Source of the DNA: a virus | Direction: 5' to 3' (one strand) | IMG/VR virus record: IMGVR_UViG_3300046010_009443 | Location: 1-26,622 of that record | Length of the DNA stretch: 26,622 nt | Part shown: piece after piece, positions 1 to 8,020 of the stretch | How the letters are laid out: each line of letters begins with the position of its first letter | How positions within the stretch are numbered: position 1 is the first letter of the stretch | Notes under the pieces: generated by a model | Told to the model about the DNA's origin: nothing | Database searches by the model: none | Seen by the model: the letters and a program-made list of their open reading frames with translations, nothing else | Program-made: the position numbers and the translations under genes

Positions 1-3000
1 TAAAGCATCCCCTTTTTCATCCGCCCATTTGTACTCTATTGTCCCATTGTCTTTTTTAAACTTACGAGGTAATGTCCACTCGCCATTAACTCGCTTCTCT
101 ATACCTTGTCTAAAAGTTGGATGTTTAGATAAATATGTTGTGGTATAATTAGATAATAATACTTCTTTTTTGTCCGTTAAGAACTGAGCATAACCGCCAG
201 GATAGTTGTTTATGTACTTTTTAAAGTCTTTGTACATATCTTCCTGCATTTCCATACGTAATGTTTCAACAAATGGAGTCACAGTTCTGTTTTTACTGAT
301 CTCTTCATCGTATCGTTTCATTGCGAACGAAATATTACGCTTCATTTTATCGTTTAGGGTCTCATTAATGGGTTTTCCATCAATTTCAATAGTAAGATCT
401 AAAGCTTCAGTAAACTTTGGAAATAAACGCTTATTTTGCTCCGCAGCCTGCTCCTCTAAATCTAATAGGTCATCTGCTTCTTCTTCAGACATAAAATCTT
501 CATCGAAGTTCATTCCGTCATCGCCTTCTGTTTTGTTTGAATCAATCTCCACTTTGAACCCAGCGCCTCCTTGTTCTTGTGTAGATTCAATACCAAGTTC
601 TTTTGCTAATGAATTAGCTCTAAGATTTAAACGACTACTAATAAACTGATCTAACGTTTGTTTTTCAGGATTAAACTCATTAGTAATCATAGTGGCTGCC
701 ATTCCAATTAAAGCCTCTTTATATTCTTGCCTTGACAACATCTCCTTATTATCAAGTGGTATAGGATCATAAAGTCTTTTTGTAATAGTTTCTACGATTC
801 CACCAAGTTCTTGCCCTAATGCTGACGATGTTAACGACGATGTATAATTACCCGATGGTGTCTTAGATAGCGTTTCATTAACCATTTTTTTAGCATCCCC
901 TTCAAATTTATCGAACATTGTTTGAAGACCTTTAGATTCCATAGTAGCACTTCTTCCAACATTTTTTGCATCTCTTGCGCTTAAAGTGTTTGTTGACGAC
1001 AAATTAGCGGCATCAAATTTACCTTCAACAAATGATTTTAATTTTATATTTGCGCTACCCTTCTTTCCATATTCTTTAACATAATCATTAACAAAATCAA
1101 ACACATCTTCGCCTGTTTTAAACTGATATATCTGTTTGCCTTGTAGTTTTGAAAATGTATTATTAAAAAACGCTAATAACTTTTTCCACAACGTATCATT
1201 TTTTGATATTGTGCCAGCTTTGATCTCTTCTGACAATAACGTTATTACTTCCTCGTATATATCATCGTTTGATTTTGATGGATCTTCTGCGTATTGGTTT
1301 AATCTATATATTAGTTTTTTATATGAATCATTAGGTTTTAATGGTTTAAATTCATTGGTTATCGAATCGTACTGGATTCCCATATAGTCTAATAATGCGC
1401 CGCCCATATTAGGCATTGACGATGCTGCATCAACCATTACACCGTGTAAAACTTCATGTAATCCAGTAGTGGTCATGCGATCAAGTTGCGCTTTTGATTT
1501 ATTTACAAAAACATAATTTGTTCCGTTTGCTGTTTGGAACTTACCGTATCCTCCTCTTTGTACCCAATTAACAAATTCGTTTTGTAATTTGTTATTTAAC
1601 TCCTGATCTCTCATTTTGCTATTTGGATCAAGAGCTTTATTAGTCATGTATTTATCAAATAGCTCCTCAGCCTCTTTTACTTCCTCTGGTTTTGCACCTT
1701 CTTCTACAGTGTTAAAACCTTTTGCTCTTAATATTGAGTTTACAACAGCTTGTTTTTCTCTAAACTGAGAATAAACCTTAAAGGCTTCAATTACCTCTTC
1801 ATTATTGCTTTTGTCAAAACTAATAACTCTTAATTTATCACCAAAATATGTAGAACTAAACTTTTCACCAGAACGTATGTCATCAGCTATAGCTTCTTTA
1901 ACGCTAAGTTCCATCATTTTTGATTTTATGCTTAACATTTCTGGCTCATAAGCCTTAACTAATTCAGGCTCAAGTCCTTCTGTCTTTTTGTCTAATTTAC
2001 GTTTTTGTATCATTAGATCCATTAGCTCTTCCTTGCCTTCGTTAGTATATCCTTTAGGTATTTTACCCATAGTATATTCTGCGTCTGTAACGTAGTCTAA
2101 TTCTCTGTCTAAATCTTGCTTAGATATTTCGCCGTTTTCAAATCTTTGTTTAAGATCGTTTTTTAACGACTCCATATATTTAGCTTGGAAGTTTATATTG
2201 CCTAAATACCCGCTTTGAGCATTTGTTATTGTTGCTATCTTACGTACACTACCTTTAACCTCTGTTGTAAGCTGTCTCGCTGTTATTCCCGCTCCTGGTA
2301 AAAATATACCGACTAATCCTCCAACTTCTCCACTAGCTTTCATTGCATTAAAGTCTACAAACTTTTTATAATCCCCAAGCTGAATACCCATACTTAATTG
2401 GCCTATGCCCTCTTGAGCAAACTCTGTAGCAAACTCCTCGCCCCCTGATGACAATAGTAATTTACCAATAGCTGGAGTTGTTTTAGCTGCTGCTTTAATA
2501 TCACCTGCTAATATAGATTTTAATAATATACCTGAATTTTGGAACCCTGCGGCTTTGGCGAAGCTGGTCATTACTTTAGATCCACCGACTTTTTCTAAGC
2601 CAGCTTGTACAAAAGCAGAAGCAACCTCTACTGCTTCGTTTTCGTATTTACCAGATTTTAGGGCATCGGCAATATTCTTTGTGTTTACTTCAAGCCCGTC
2701 TTCAACTAGTCCTTGCTTTATTGTAGACATAAAAGCTTGGTTGTAATTTGTTGCAGCTGTTAACGGCACACCAACATAAGGAATAGCAGCAAGTAGCATT
2801 GTGGGAGCGGATTCACCGGTTGCTCTAAGTAAATCTTTAACTTCTATGCCGTCCTCAAAATTTGCAGATTCAAATGCCCCTCTAAATCTTTCAATTCCTT
2901 CAGCAGTTTCTATACTACTATTAAGTCCGTCTTCAAAACTTTTTATTTGGTTTTTTCTAAAGTTAATGAATTCTTCACGGGACATTCCTTTAAATGACGA

Positions 3001-4149
3001 CCCTAATCTTGCTTTTTCCGTTTCGCTTAATGGACCTTTATTTTTTGACAATACGTCAATATCCGCTTTAGCTGTATTGTACAGGCTAGCATTCATTTTA
3101 GCAGTTAAATTATATCCACCACCCCACATTCCTGTTAATTGCTTAGCGGTTGATTCTGTTATATCTGCAGCGGCATCTAATAATCCATATCCTTTTTCGT
3201 AGTTTCTAGCAGCATCTAAAACTTGTAGAAAAGTATCGTCTTTTCTTATAGTTAAATTTGTTTTCTTTTGCCATTCTTCAGAAGTTGCAGCATCATAAGC
3301 TTTTAAGCTCTCTACTACTATTGGGTTTGAAAATACCCTATCTTTAAACTCTTTATTGAAATAATCGTTAAGATCTTTATTTGCTTTTGCGACTTCAGAC
3401 TGTTTAGTTAGATCATATTTCTTTTTTAATTCTTCTGTATAAGCCTTAGTCAGCGGTTCTAATTCTTTATTAACCTTAGATACAACATCAGCAAAGTTCT
3501 TATTCTGCATTAAGGCATTATATGTCGCATTACCTGCTGCATCTCTTGATTTTTTAACATCAGCATCTAACTCAAATAAAGATTTATCTTTTGGTATAAA
3601 CTTTGTTACGTCATCGTATATTTCCTTTTTTGGTATTATTTTGCCTGTTTCTTCATCTTCATCATATAATGCCGATTTTATAGCCTCCGCTTTTTTGTTT
3701 TCCTTATATCTTTGTTTAAATTCAGGTGTTGCTATTTTTTGTATTTCTTTTTCTGATGGTATTGGCGATAGAGTCTCCTCAAGTGTCTTTGGCTTAAGAG
3801 GATTGATAGGTCTATTCAAAGCAGCAACATTTGCCGCAGAAGCTTTAAACTCATCGTCATAATCAAAATCTGTATTTTCTATATCATCAAGCTCTTGAAC
3901 TAGTGATCTTTTTTGAGATTTTGCGTAAGCTGTCTCGTCGGTTTTGTTATCATAATAACCTTTATTAGGATCATACCCTGGTTTATATGATTTAGCTGGC
4001 TGTTCTTTTTCAAACGCTTTATTCGTTTCACCTAGTGGATTAAACGGATCAAAGCCCGCTTTCGCAGGCTCAGACTTTTTAGTTGTTTTCTTTCTTGGTT
4101 TTTGTCTTGTAACGTTACTTAACGCATCGAAGTTATTTTGTTCAGTCAT
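1..4149 (-). CDS. Giant virion-associated protein with zincin (HExxH) motif, C-terminus cut by window edge
   Basis: The minus-strand frame is open from the ATG at 4149 down to base 1 (1383 codons, no stop), so the protein is longer than the window shows. The start MTEQNNFDAL follows an AT-rich leader 17 bases after the 365-residue gene's stop. Residues 1-330 are charged and mostly helical. Residues about 448-466 (APTMLLAAIPYVGVPLTAA) and 607-620 (ending in FLPGAG) are hydrophobic or Gly/Ala-rich and could contact a membrane. Residues 898-902 read HEVLH, the metal-binding signature of zincin metallopeptidases, in the context TTGLHEVLHGVM. Residues about 1197-1233 are strongly acidic. Size, neighbours and mixed composition resemble the giant polyvalent or ejected proteins of crAss-like and marine podoviruses, where such genes lie beside the tail genes and may carry RNA polymerase or peptidase domains. 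The role in virion or host entry is inferred. No RNA polymerase motif is visible in the part present. Confidence 0.85.
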   Translation of the reverse strand, partial: MTEQNNFDALSNVTRQKPRKKTTKKSEPAKAGFDPFNPLGETNKAFEKEQPAKSYKPGYDPNKGYYDNKTDETAYAKSQKRSLVQELDDIENTDFDYDDEFKASAANVAALNRPINPLKPKTLEETLSPIPSEKEIQKIATPEFKQRYKENKKAEAIKSALYDEDEETGKIIPKKEIYDDVTKFIPKDKSLFELDADVKKSRDAAGNATYNALMQNKNFADVVSKVNKELEPLTKAYTEELKKKYDLTKQSEVAKANKDLNDYFNKEFKDRVFSNPIVVESLKAYDAATSEEWQKKTNLTIRKDDTFLQVLDAARNYEKGYGLLDAAADITESTAKQLTGMWGGGYNLTAKMNASLYNTAKADIDVLSKNKGPLSETEKARLGSSFKGMSREEFINFRKNQIKSFEDGLNSSIETAEGIERFRGAFESANFEDGIEVKDLLRATGESAPTMLLAAIPYVGVPLTAATNYNQAFMSTIKQGLVEDGLEVNTKNIADALKSGKYENEAVEVASAFVQAGLEKVGGSKVMTSFAKAAGFQNSGILLKSILAGDIKAAAKTTPAIGKLLLSSGGEEFATEFAQEGIGQLSMGIQLGDYKKFVDFNAMKASGEVGGLVGIFLPGAGITARQLTTEVKGSVRKIATITNAQSGYLGNINFQAKYMESLKNDLKQRFENGEISKQDLDRELDYVTDAEYTMGKIPKGYTNEGKEELMDLMIQKRKLDKKTEGLEPELVKAYEPEMLSIKSKMMELSVKEAIADDIRSGEKFSSTYFGDKLRVISFDKSNNEEVIEAFKVYSQFREKQAVVNSILRAKGFNTVEEGAKPEEVKEAEELFDKYMTNKALDPNSKMRDQELNNKLQNEFVNWVQRGGYGKFQTANGTNYVFVNKSKAQLDRMTTTGLHEVLHGVMVDAASSMPNMGGALLDYMGIQYDSITNEFKPLKPNDSYKKLIYRLNQYAEDPSKSNDDIYEEVITLLSEEIKAGTISKNDTLWKKLLAFFNNTFSKLQGKQIYQFKTGEDVFDFVNDYVKEYGKKGSANIKLKSFVEGKFDAANLSSTNTLSARDAKNVGRSATMESKGLQTMFDKFEGDAKKMVNETLSKTPSGNYTSSLTSSALGQELGGIVETITKRLYDPIPLDNKEMLSRQEYKEALIGMAATMITNEFNPEKQTLDQFISSRLNLRANSLAKELGIESTQEQGGAGFKVEIDSNKTEGDDGMNFDEDFMSEEEADDLLDLEEQAAEQNKRLFPKFTEALDLTIEIDGKPINETLNDKMKRNISFAMKRYDEEISKNRTVTPFVETLRMEMQEDMYKDFKKYINNYPGGYAQFLTDKKEVLLSNYTTTYLSKHPTFRQGIEKRVNGEWTLPRKFKKDNGTIEYKWADEKGDAL

Positions 4150-4166
4150 GCTGTACTGTTATTTGA

Positions 4167-5264
4167 TTATTTTAAATATCCAGCGTATATTGCTGCTTCC
4201 TCAGGTGTTTTAAATGTTGTAATTCTGCCTTGTTCATCTTCTATTGGCACTCTTCCGGCATCAACAACTACAATTTCAGATCCGTCTTTTCTCCATCTTA
4301 AAAACTCACCTTTTTGACCTTTTACCGGTATAGCCATTGTACTTTTAGTTTTTAAAGCATTAACTAGCGTAGGCGATTTTTTGTCCCATATACCTGAAAC
4401 ATTACCTGATCCAGTTGTAGTATTCGCATTAGCGTTCCCTCTATTACCACTTCCGCCACCACCTCTGTTGGCACCCTTCATTTGTTTTTCACGCTCTTTA
4501 GCATTATAGCCTTCCATAGAAACTTGAGCCATGCCTTTTGATAATTTTTCTACCGTAAGGTTAAATAATTGCTCAGTATTTTCTGGTTTGAAATATGCTT
4601 TGTCTAAGCTCTTATAATCCAATCCAGGGACCATACCGTCAGTCCATAAAGACATTAATGTATTTCTACCGCCTTTAGCTAATTGTTCTTTTATCGATGC
4701 CGTAATAAGCTGCTCGTAATGCGGATTTAATGGTTTGCCAGAGTTATACACCTTGTTTGTCATATCAAGTATATTCTGGGCAGTGGAATAATCCTTTAAA
4801 GTATAATTAATATATCCTTGTAGTGGTTCTTTTTTCCCGTTGTTATCAAACAATATATTACCAGCTTGATCAACTTCCATACGCATTTTACCAGTGAAAG
4901 CATTAGCATATTTGTGTCCACCATCTTCAAGAGCATTAGCTTTTGATACTAACCCGTTCTCGTAATCTGATATAAAAGTGTTCTGAGCTTGTAATAAAGC
5001 ATTCTTTTGTGTAGCTAAATTGTTTACTGAAGCTAAAACATCGGACATTGTTTGAGCGTGCTCCGAATACTCATAAGAATTTTTTGGAATACGAGAGGCT
5101 CTACTCGCCGCGTCAGCGTATCTTCTTCTTTGCTCAATCAAAAAATCTTTAATAGCATTTTGATTAGTAGCAGAATATTCCGTTGTTGCATTACCTGCTT
5201 CTATTTTTGTAATAAAGTCTTGAACTTTATTTTCTTCTTGTTGTATAATATCTTTATCTTCCAT
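4167..5264 (-). CDS. Putative internal virion (cargo) protein, unknown family
   Basis: A 365-residue protein that I do not recognise by name. Residues 1-120 are Glu/Gln/Ala/Lys-rich and helical (IEQRRRYADAASRASRIPKN). Residues 120-260 are mixed. Residues 264-289 form a Gly/Asn/Thr-rich flexible linker containing NRGGGGSGNRGNAN. A short C-terminal domain of about 75 residues follows, probably beta-rich (MAIPVKGQKGEFLRWRKDGS). No signal peptide or membrane helix is evident. It sits between a Gly-rich putative ejection protein and the giant HEVLH protein, in the part of the operon where podoviruses keep proteins stored in the head and released with the DNA. A cargo or ejection role is therefore inferred from position and composition only. 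Confidence 0.8.
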   Translation of the reverse strand: MEDKDIIQQEENKVQDFITKIEAGNATTEYSATNQNAIKDFLIEQRRRYADAASRASRIPKNSYEYSEHAQTMSDVLASVNNLATQKNALLQAQNTFISDYENGLVSKANALEDGGHKYANAFTGKMRMEVDQAGNILFDNNGKKEPLQGYINYTLKDYSTAQNILDMTNKVYNSGKPLNPHYEQLITASIKEQLAKGGRNTLMSLWTDGMVPGLDYKSLDKAYFKPENTEQLFNLTVEKLSKGMAQVSMEGYNAKEREKQMKGANRGGGGSGNRGNANANTTTGSGNVSGIWDKKSPTLVNALKTKSTMAIPVKGQKGEFLRWRKDGSEIVVVDAGRVPIEDEQGRITTFKTPEEAAIYAGYLK

Positions 5265-5282
5265 TTAATAGGTATTTTATTT

Positions 5283-5945
5283 TTATACTGACATAAAACT
5301 TGGGAAACCACCACCGCTGCTTTCCCCCCAAGAACCACCGCTACCAATATCAGCCATACCGCTCATTCCTGCAGCAGCACCCATCATTTGTCCAACACCG
5401 CCAAGTATAGATTGTGTAGCTTGTTGTCTGGCTTGATTTGCTGCCGCTAATCTAGATCCAGCCATACCTAATAATGCTTGTGTTTTTTCTGTTTGTTTAT
5501 CTCTCGCTGTATACTCTCCAGCAATTTCTTGCTGCGTTAGTTGATTAGCCATTTGCTTTTGCATTAATTGGTTTTGTCTTTCTTGTGTACCAATTGACGC
5601 AGCTGCCTTCATTACGTTTATAGAATTTTGCCCTGCCATTGCTTGGGCTAAAGCAGCAATACCAGACCCACCAGCGGCTCCAGACATCTCATTCATAGTA
5701 TTAGCCATTCCTTGATTTTGTTGCTCAGCGACGAATTCTGCTTCTTGAGTATTAACAGTTAGATCATCATATACATTTTCTATATTCTTGTACAAGTTAG
5801 ACGTGTCTATATTTTCCAATGCGCTTTTGTGTCTATTGAATTCCGCTTGAGCCGCTCTCTGCTCTCTTTTTCTTTTTCCGCTACCTATTATTCCGGAAGC
5901 TATGTTAGCCACTCCGCTAACGCCTCCTAATATTGCTCCAAACAT
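5283..5945 (-). CDS. Putative ejection / internal virion protein (Gly-rich ends, helical middle)
   Basis: A 220-residue protein. It opens with a Gly/Ala/Ile-rich hydrophobic stretch (residues 2-22, MFGAILGGVSGVANIASGII) and then a basic patch (KRKREQR). The middle, about residues 30-180, is Gln/Ala-rich and helical with Met-rich patches (QNQLMQKQMANQLTQQ). The tail is Gly/Ser/Met-rich (GGVGQMMGAAAGMSGMADIG). This pattern is typical of small internal virion proteins of short-tailed phages, analogous in position and composition to T7 gp14, which inserts in the host envelope during DNA entry. The analogy is inferred from composition and neighbourhood; no sequence homology to gp14 is claimed. The start at 5945 has an A/T-only leader. 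Confidence 0.82.
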   Translation of the reverse strand: MFGAILGGVSGVANIASGIIGSGKRKREQRAAQAEFNRHKSALENIDTSNLYKNIENVYDDLTVNTQEAEFVAEQQNQGMANTMNEMSGAAGGSGIAALAQAMAGQNSINVMKAAASIGTQERQNQLMQKQMANQLTQQEIAGEYTARDKQTEKTQALLGMAGSRLAAANQARQQATQSILGGVGQMMGAAAGMSGMADIGSGGSWGESSGGGFPSFMSV

Positions 5946-5979
5946 ATTGTATATATTTTTATTAATTAATAATTACGTG

Positions 5980-6309
5980 TTATTTACTACTCTCAAAGAC
6001 TTCAGATCCAATAGAAAACAATTCAGCTTTTGTTGTGGAATCATTCCTAAATTGGACCTCAGCATAGTATCCTTTTAATGAGCCTATACTTACTATAGGA
6101 GAACTCTGATAAAATATAAAATCGCTATTATCAGGCGGTGTAGTGCCAGGTATAAGGTCGATGTAAATGATATTAAGTTCATAATCTATATTTGTTATTG
6201 TGCCGAGTTCTATAGCTGCTCCTGAAGTGGAGTCTAAATACCATGCTACATCACCTATCTGTGTAGATACCGGTAAATTTGGGTTAAATGTAATTTCTAT
6301 TATTGGCAT
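5980..6309 (-). CDS. Small phage structural protein (marine-phage type)
   Basis: A 109-residue protein, predominantly beta (IEITFNPNLPVSTQIGDVAW), with the C-terminal block GYYAEVQFRNDSTTKAELFS followed by a SxVxESSK-like end. I recall similar short proteins with this ending next to tail genes of uncultured marine phages, where they are usually called hypothetical structural proteins. The N-terminal half discusses no enzyme motif: there are no conserved His, Cys or acidic clusters. It begins 9 bases after the stop of the 563-residue appendage protein and ends 34 bases before the next start, consistent with one transcript. A tail or baseplate accessory role is the best guess, but no function can be assigned. 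Confidence 0.78.
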   Translation of the reverse strand: MPIIEITFNPNLPVSTQIGDVAWYLDSTSGAAIELGTITNIDYELNIIYIDLIPGTTPPDNSDFIFYQSSPIVSIGSLKGYYAEVQFRNDSTTKAELFSIGSEVFESSK

Positions 6310-6318
6310 AATTTATGT

Positions 6319-8010
6319 TTAAGGTGTTGGTAAAATGATTTCTACATCTCCTGTTGTTGTGGCTGAACCGCTTAACATAAAGAATGGTGATGTTATTTCG
6401 TTTGGAGCTACTACTAATGATATTGGGTTGTCACTACAATCCGTATAGTCAACAGATCCTCCAATTGGTCCAGCTTCTGCATTAACTTCAACACACACAG
6501 GGGCAAGTGTTTCTTCTTGTATGATATTGTCAAGATTCAATACAAATTCTATACTCTCAGATCCATAACTAATTATACGGAATGTTAATAGTATATCCAC
6601 AGTTAGTCCATCTTCACTTAAGCTCATTGCACCACCTAGTTCGGTTATATTATCATTATTTGATCTAAATTGAAGCAAATAGCCTTCAGGCAGGGTCACA
6701 GGTTCGCTGACCGTCACATTTGTAGAATCAACAATATCAACGACGCTTATTGTAGAACTAACAGTTCCAAAGTTAATAAGCATACCTTCAGCTAAATCAG
6801 ATGTATCTTCAACCTCAATATTAGTAGAGTTATCACTGCTGCTAGTTAATTCAAGAGCATATATTTTCAAATTTGTAAAATCAGATTCTTCTATATCTCT
6901 AATTATTTCCAGTGCAGCTCCTGTCGTTGATGTTATATTCCAGTTTACATTTATAAACGCTTGTCCGCTATATGAAATTGGTATTGAGTATGCTTCGTAT
7001 GTGCTTGACACTTCAGAGTATCCCTCTAATCCAGTACCTATAGCATCAACACTTATTGTAACCGGTAAATATTGCGTTATTATAAAAGATGAAGATTGAC
7101 CAGTTGCTGTATCAAATGTATTGGCTAGATCTCCTGTAAATACAAATTCATTTTCGGTCTGTTCCGTTACAGCAGGCAAATATGCTACGTAAATGTAGCT
7201 ATTAGTTTCTAATGTAAAATTGTCTAGTAACAATTCTGAAGACGTGCCATCAAATCTTTCAAGAGAAAACGTAGCACCTGGGTTACCATATATTGTTATA
7301 GCAACGTGGACACCCGCTGATGGAGCTGTATTCCTTGGAGACGTATATGCCGTAACCACTTGTTCTTCAACGAATATTTCTACAGCATTGTTGTATATTA
7401 TAAGATCGTTCTCTCCAACGGATGGGTTATAATCCTCCGCTGGAAACGTGTACGTTATAACACACTGTCTTTCTATATGATTGCCATTTATATCAAATAT
7501 GTCATCAAACGTAAGACTGTAATTACTATTAGGTAAACGCATATATGGTGTTGGAAAATCAAGTTCCCAGCCAGGATAAGCTTCTGCTGTAAAAGAAAGT
7601 ACTGTAACGGTTTCTCCAGCAATACCTTCATTATAATAAGACTTAGCCGGATTTGGTGTAAATACTATATTATTTTCATTTTCATTTTGAATCCAAGTGG
7701 TAACTGAAAATCTTCTTTCTACAGCAGCTCCTTGTACACATAATAATATGTCAATATTATTAGAAGGCATTTCAAATCCTTCTTCGAATGTCATTATAAG
7801 ATTAACGTTATTGCCGCTCTGAACAAATTCATAATCGGCTAAACCGTCAGGATATGGTCCCGCTGCTCTATAAAAGTCATTTGCATCTAATGTAAACCCA
7901 GGATTTGGTATAAGCGTAAGCGTAACCGTTTGCCTTGTGTCATATATTTCTGTTCCTTCAGTTACAGAAAACGTGAAGTCACTTACAGTGTAATTGTTTA
8001 TTGTTGGCAT
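6319..8010 (-). CDS. Beta-sandwich tail/appendage protein with Ig-like repeats
   Basis: A 563-residue, acidic protein rich in Thr, Ser, Val, Asn and Ile, with almost no Cys and few Lys, as in stacked beta-sandwich appendage proteins. At least two diverged N-terminal units share a TVT...PG(F/W)-x-L-D pattern: QTVTLTLIPNPGFTLDANDF near residues 27-46 and ETVTVLSFTAEAYPGWELDF near residues 132-151. Around residues 395-450 is a motif of the type 'D-L-A-x-G-M-L-I-x-F' followed by SxTNVTVSEPVTLPEGYLL, a small beta-domain pattern seen in phage tail proteins. No signal peptide or membrane segment. It lies directly after the large muzzle-type tail protein, so an external tail or fibre-like role is inferred. 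The receptor, if any, cannot be told. Confidence 0.82.
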   Translation of the reverse strand: MPTINNYTVSDFTFSVTEGTEIYDTRQTVTLTLIPNPGFTLDANDFYRAAGPYPDGLADYEFVQSGNNVNLIMTFEEGFEMPSNNIDILLCVQGAAVERRFSVTTWIQNENENNIVFTPNPAKSYYNEGIAGETVTVLSFTAEAYPGWELDFPTPYMRLPNSNYSLTFDDIFDINGNHIERQCVITYTFPAEDYNPSVGENDLIIYNNAVEIFVEEQVVTAYTSPRNTAPSAGVHVAITIYGNPGATFSLERFDGTSSELLLDNFTLETNSYIYVAYLPAVTEQTENEFVFTGDLANTFDTATGQSSSFIITQYLPVTISVDAIGTGLEGYSEVSSTYEAYSIPISYSGQAFINVNWNITSTTGAALEIIRDIEESDFTNLKIYALELTSSSDNSTNIEVEDTSDLAEGMLINFGTVSSTISVVDIVDSTNVTVSEPVTLPEGYLLQFRSNNDNITELGGAMSLSEDGLTVDILLTFRIISYGSESIEFVLNLDNIIQEETLAPVCVEVNAEAGPIGGSVDYTDCSDNPISLVVAPNEITSPFFMLSGSATTTGDVEIILPTP

Positions 8011-8020
8011 ATTGTATTTT

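Noticed and set aside
206-3862. Plus-strand open frames of 63-147 codons (for example 206-649, 2801-3202)
   Set aside because: They lie antisense to a single continuous minus-strand coding frame, have Ser/Phe/Leu-rich low-complexity products and no recognisable motif.
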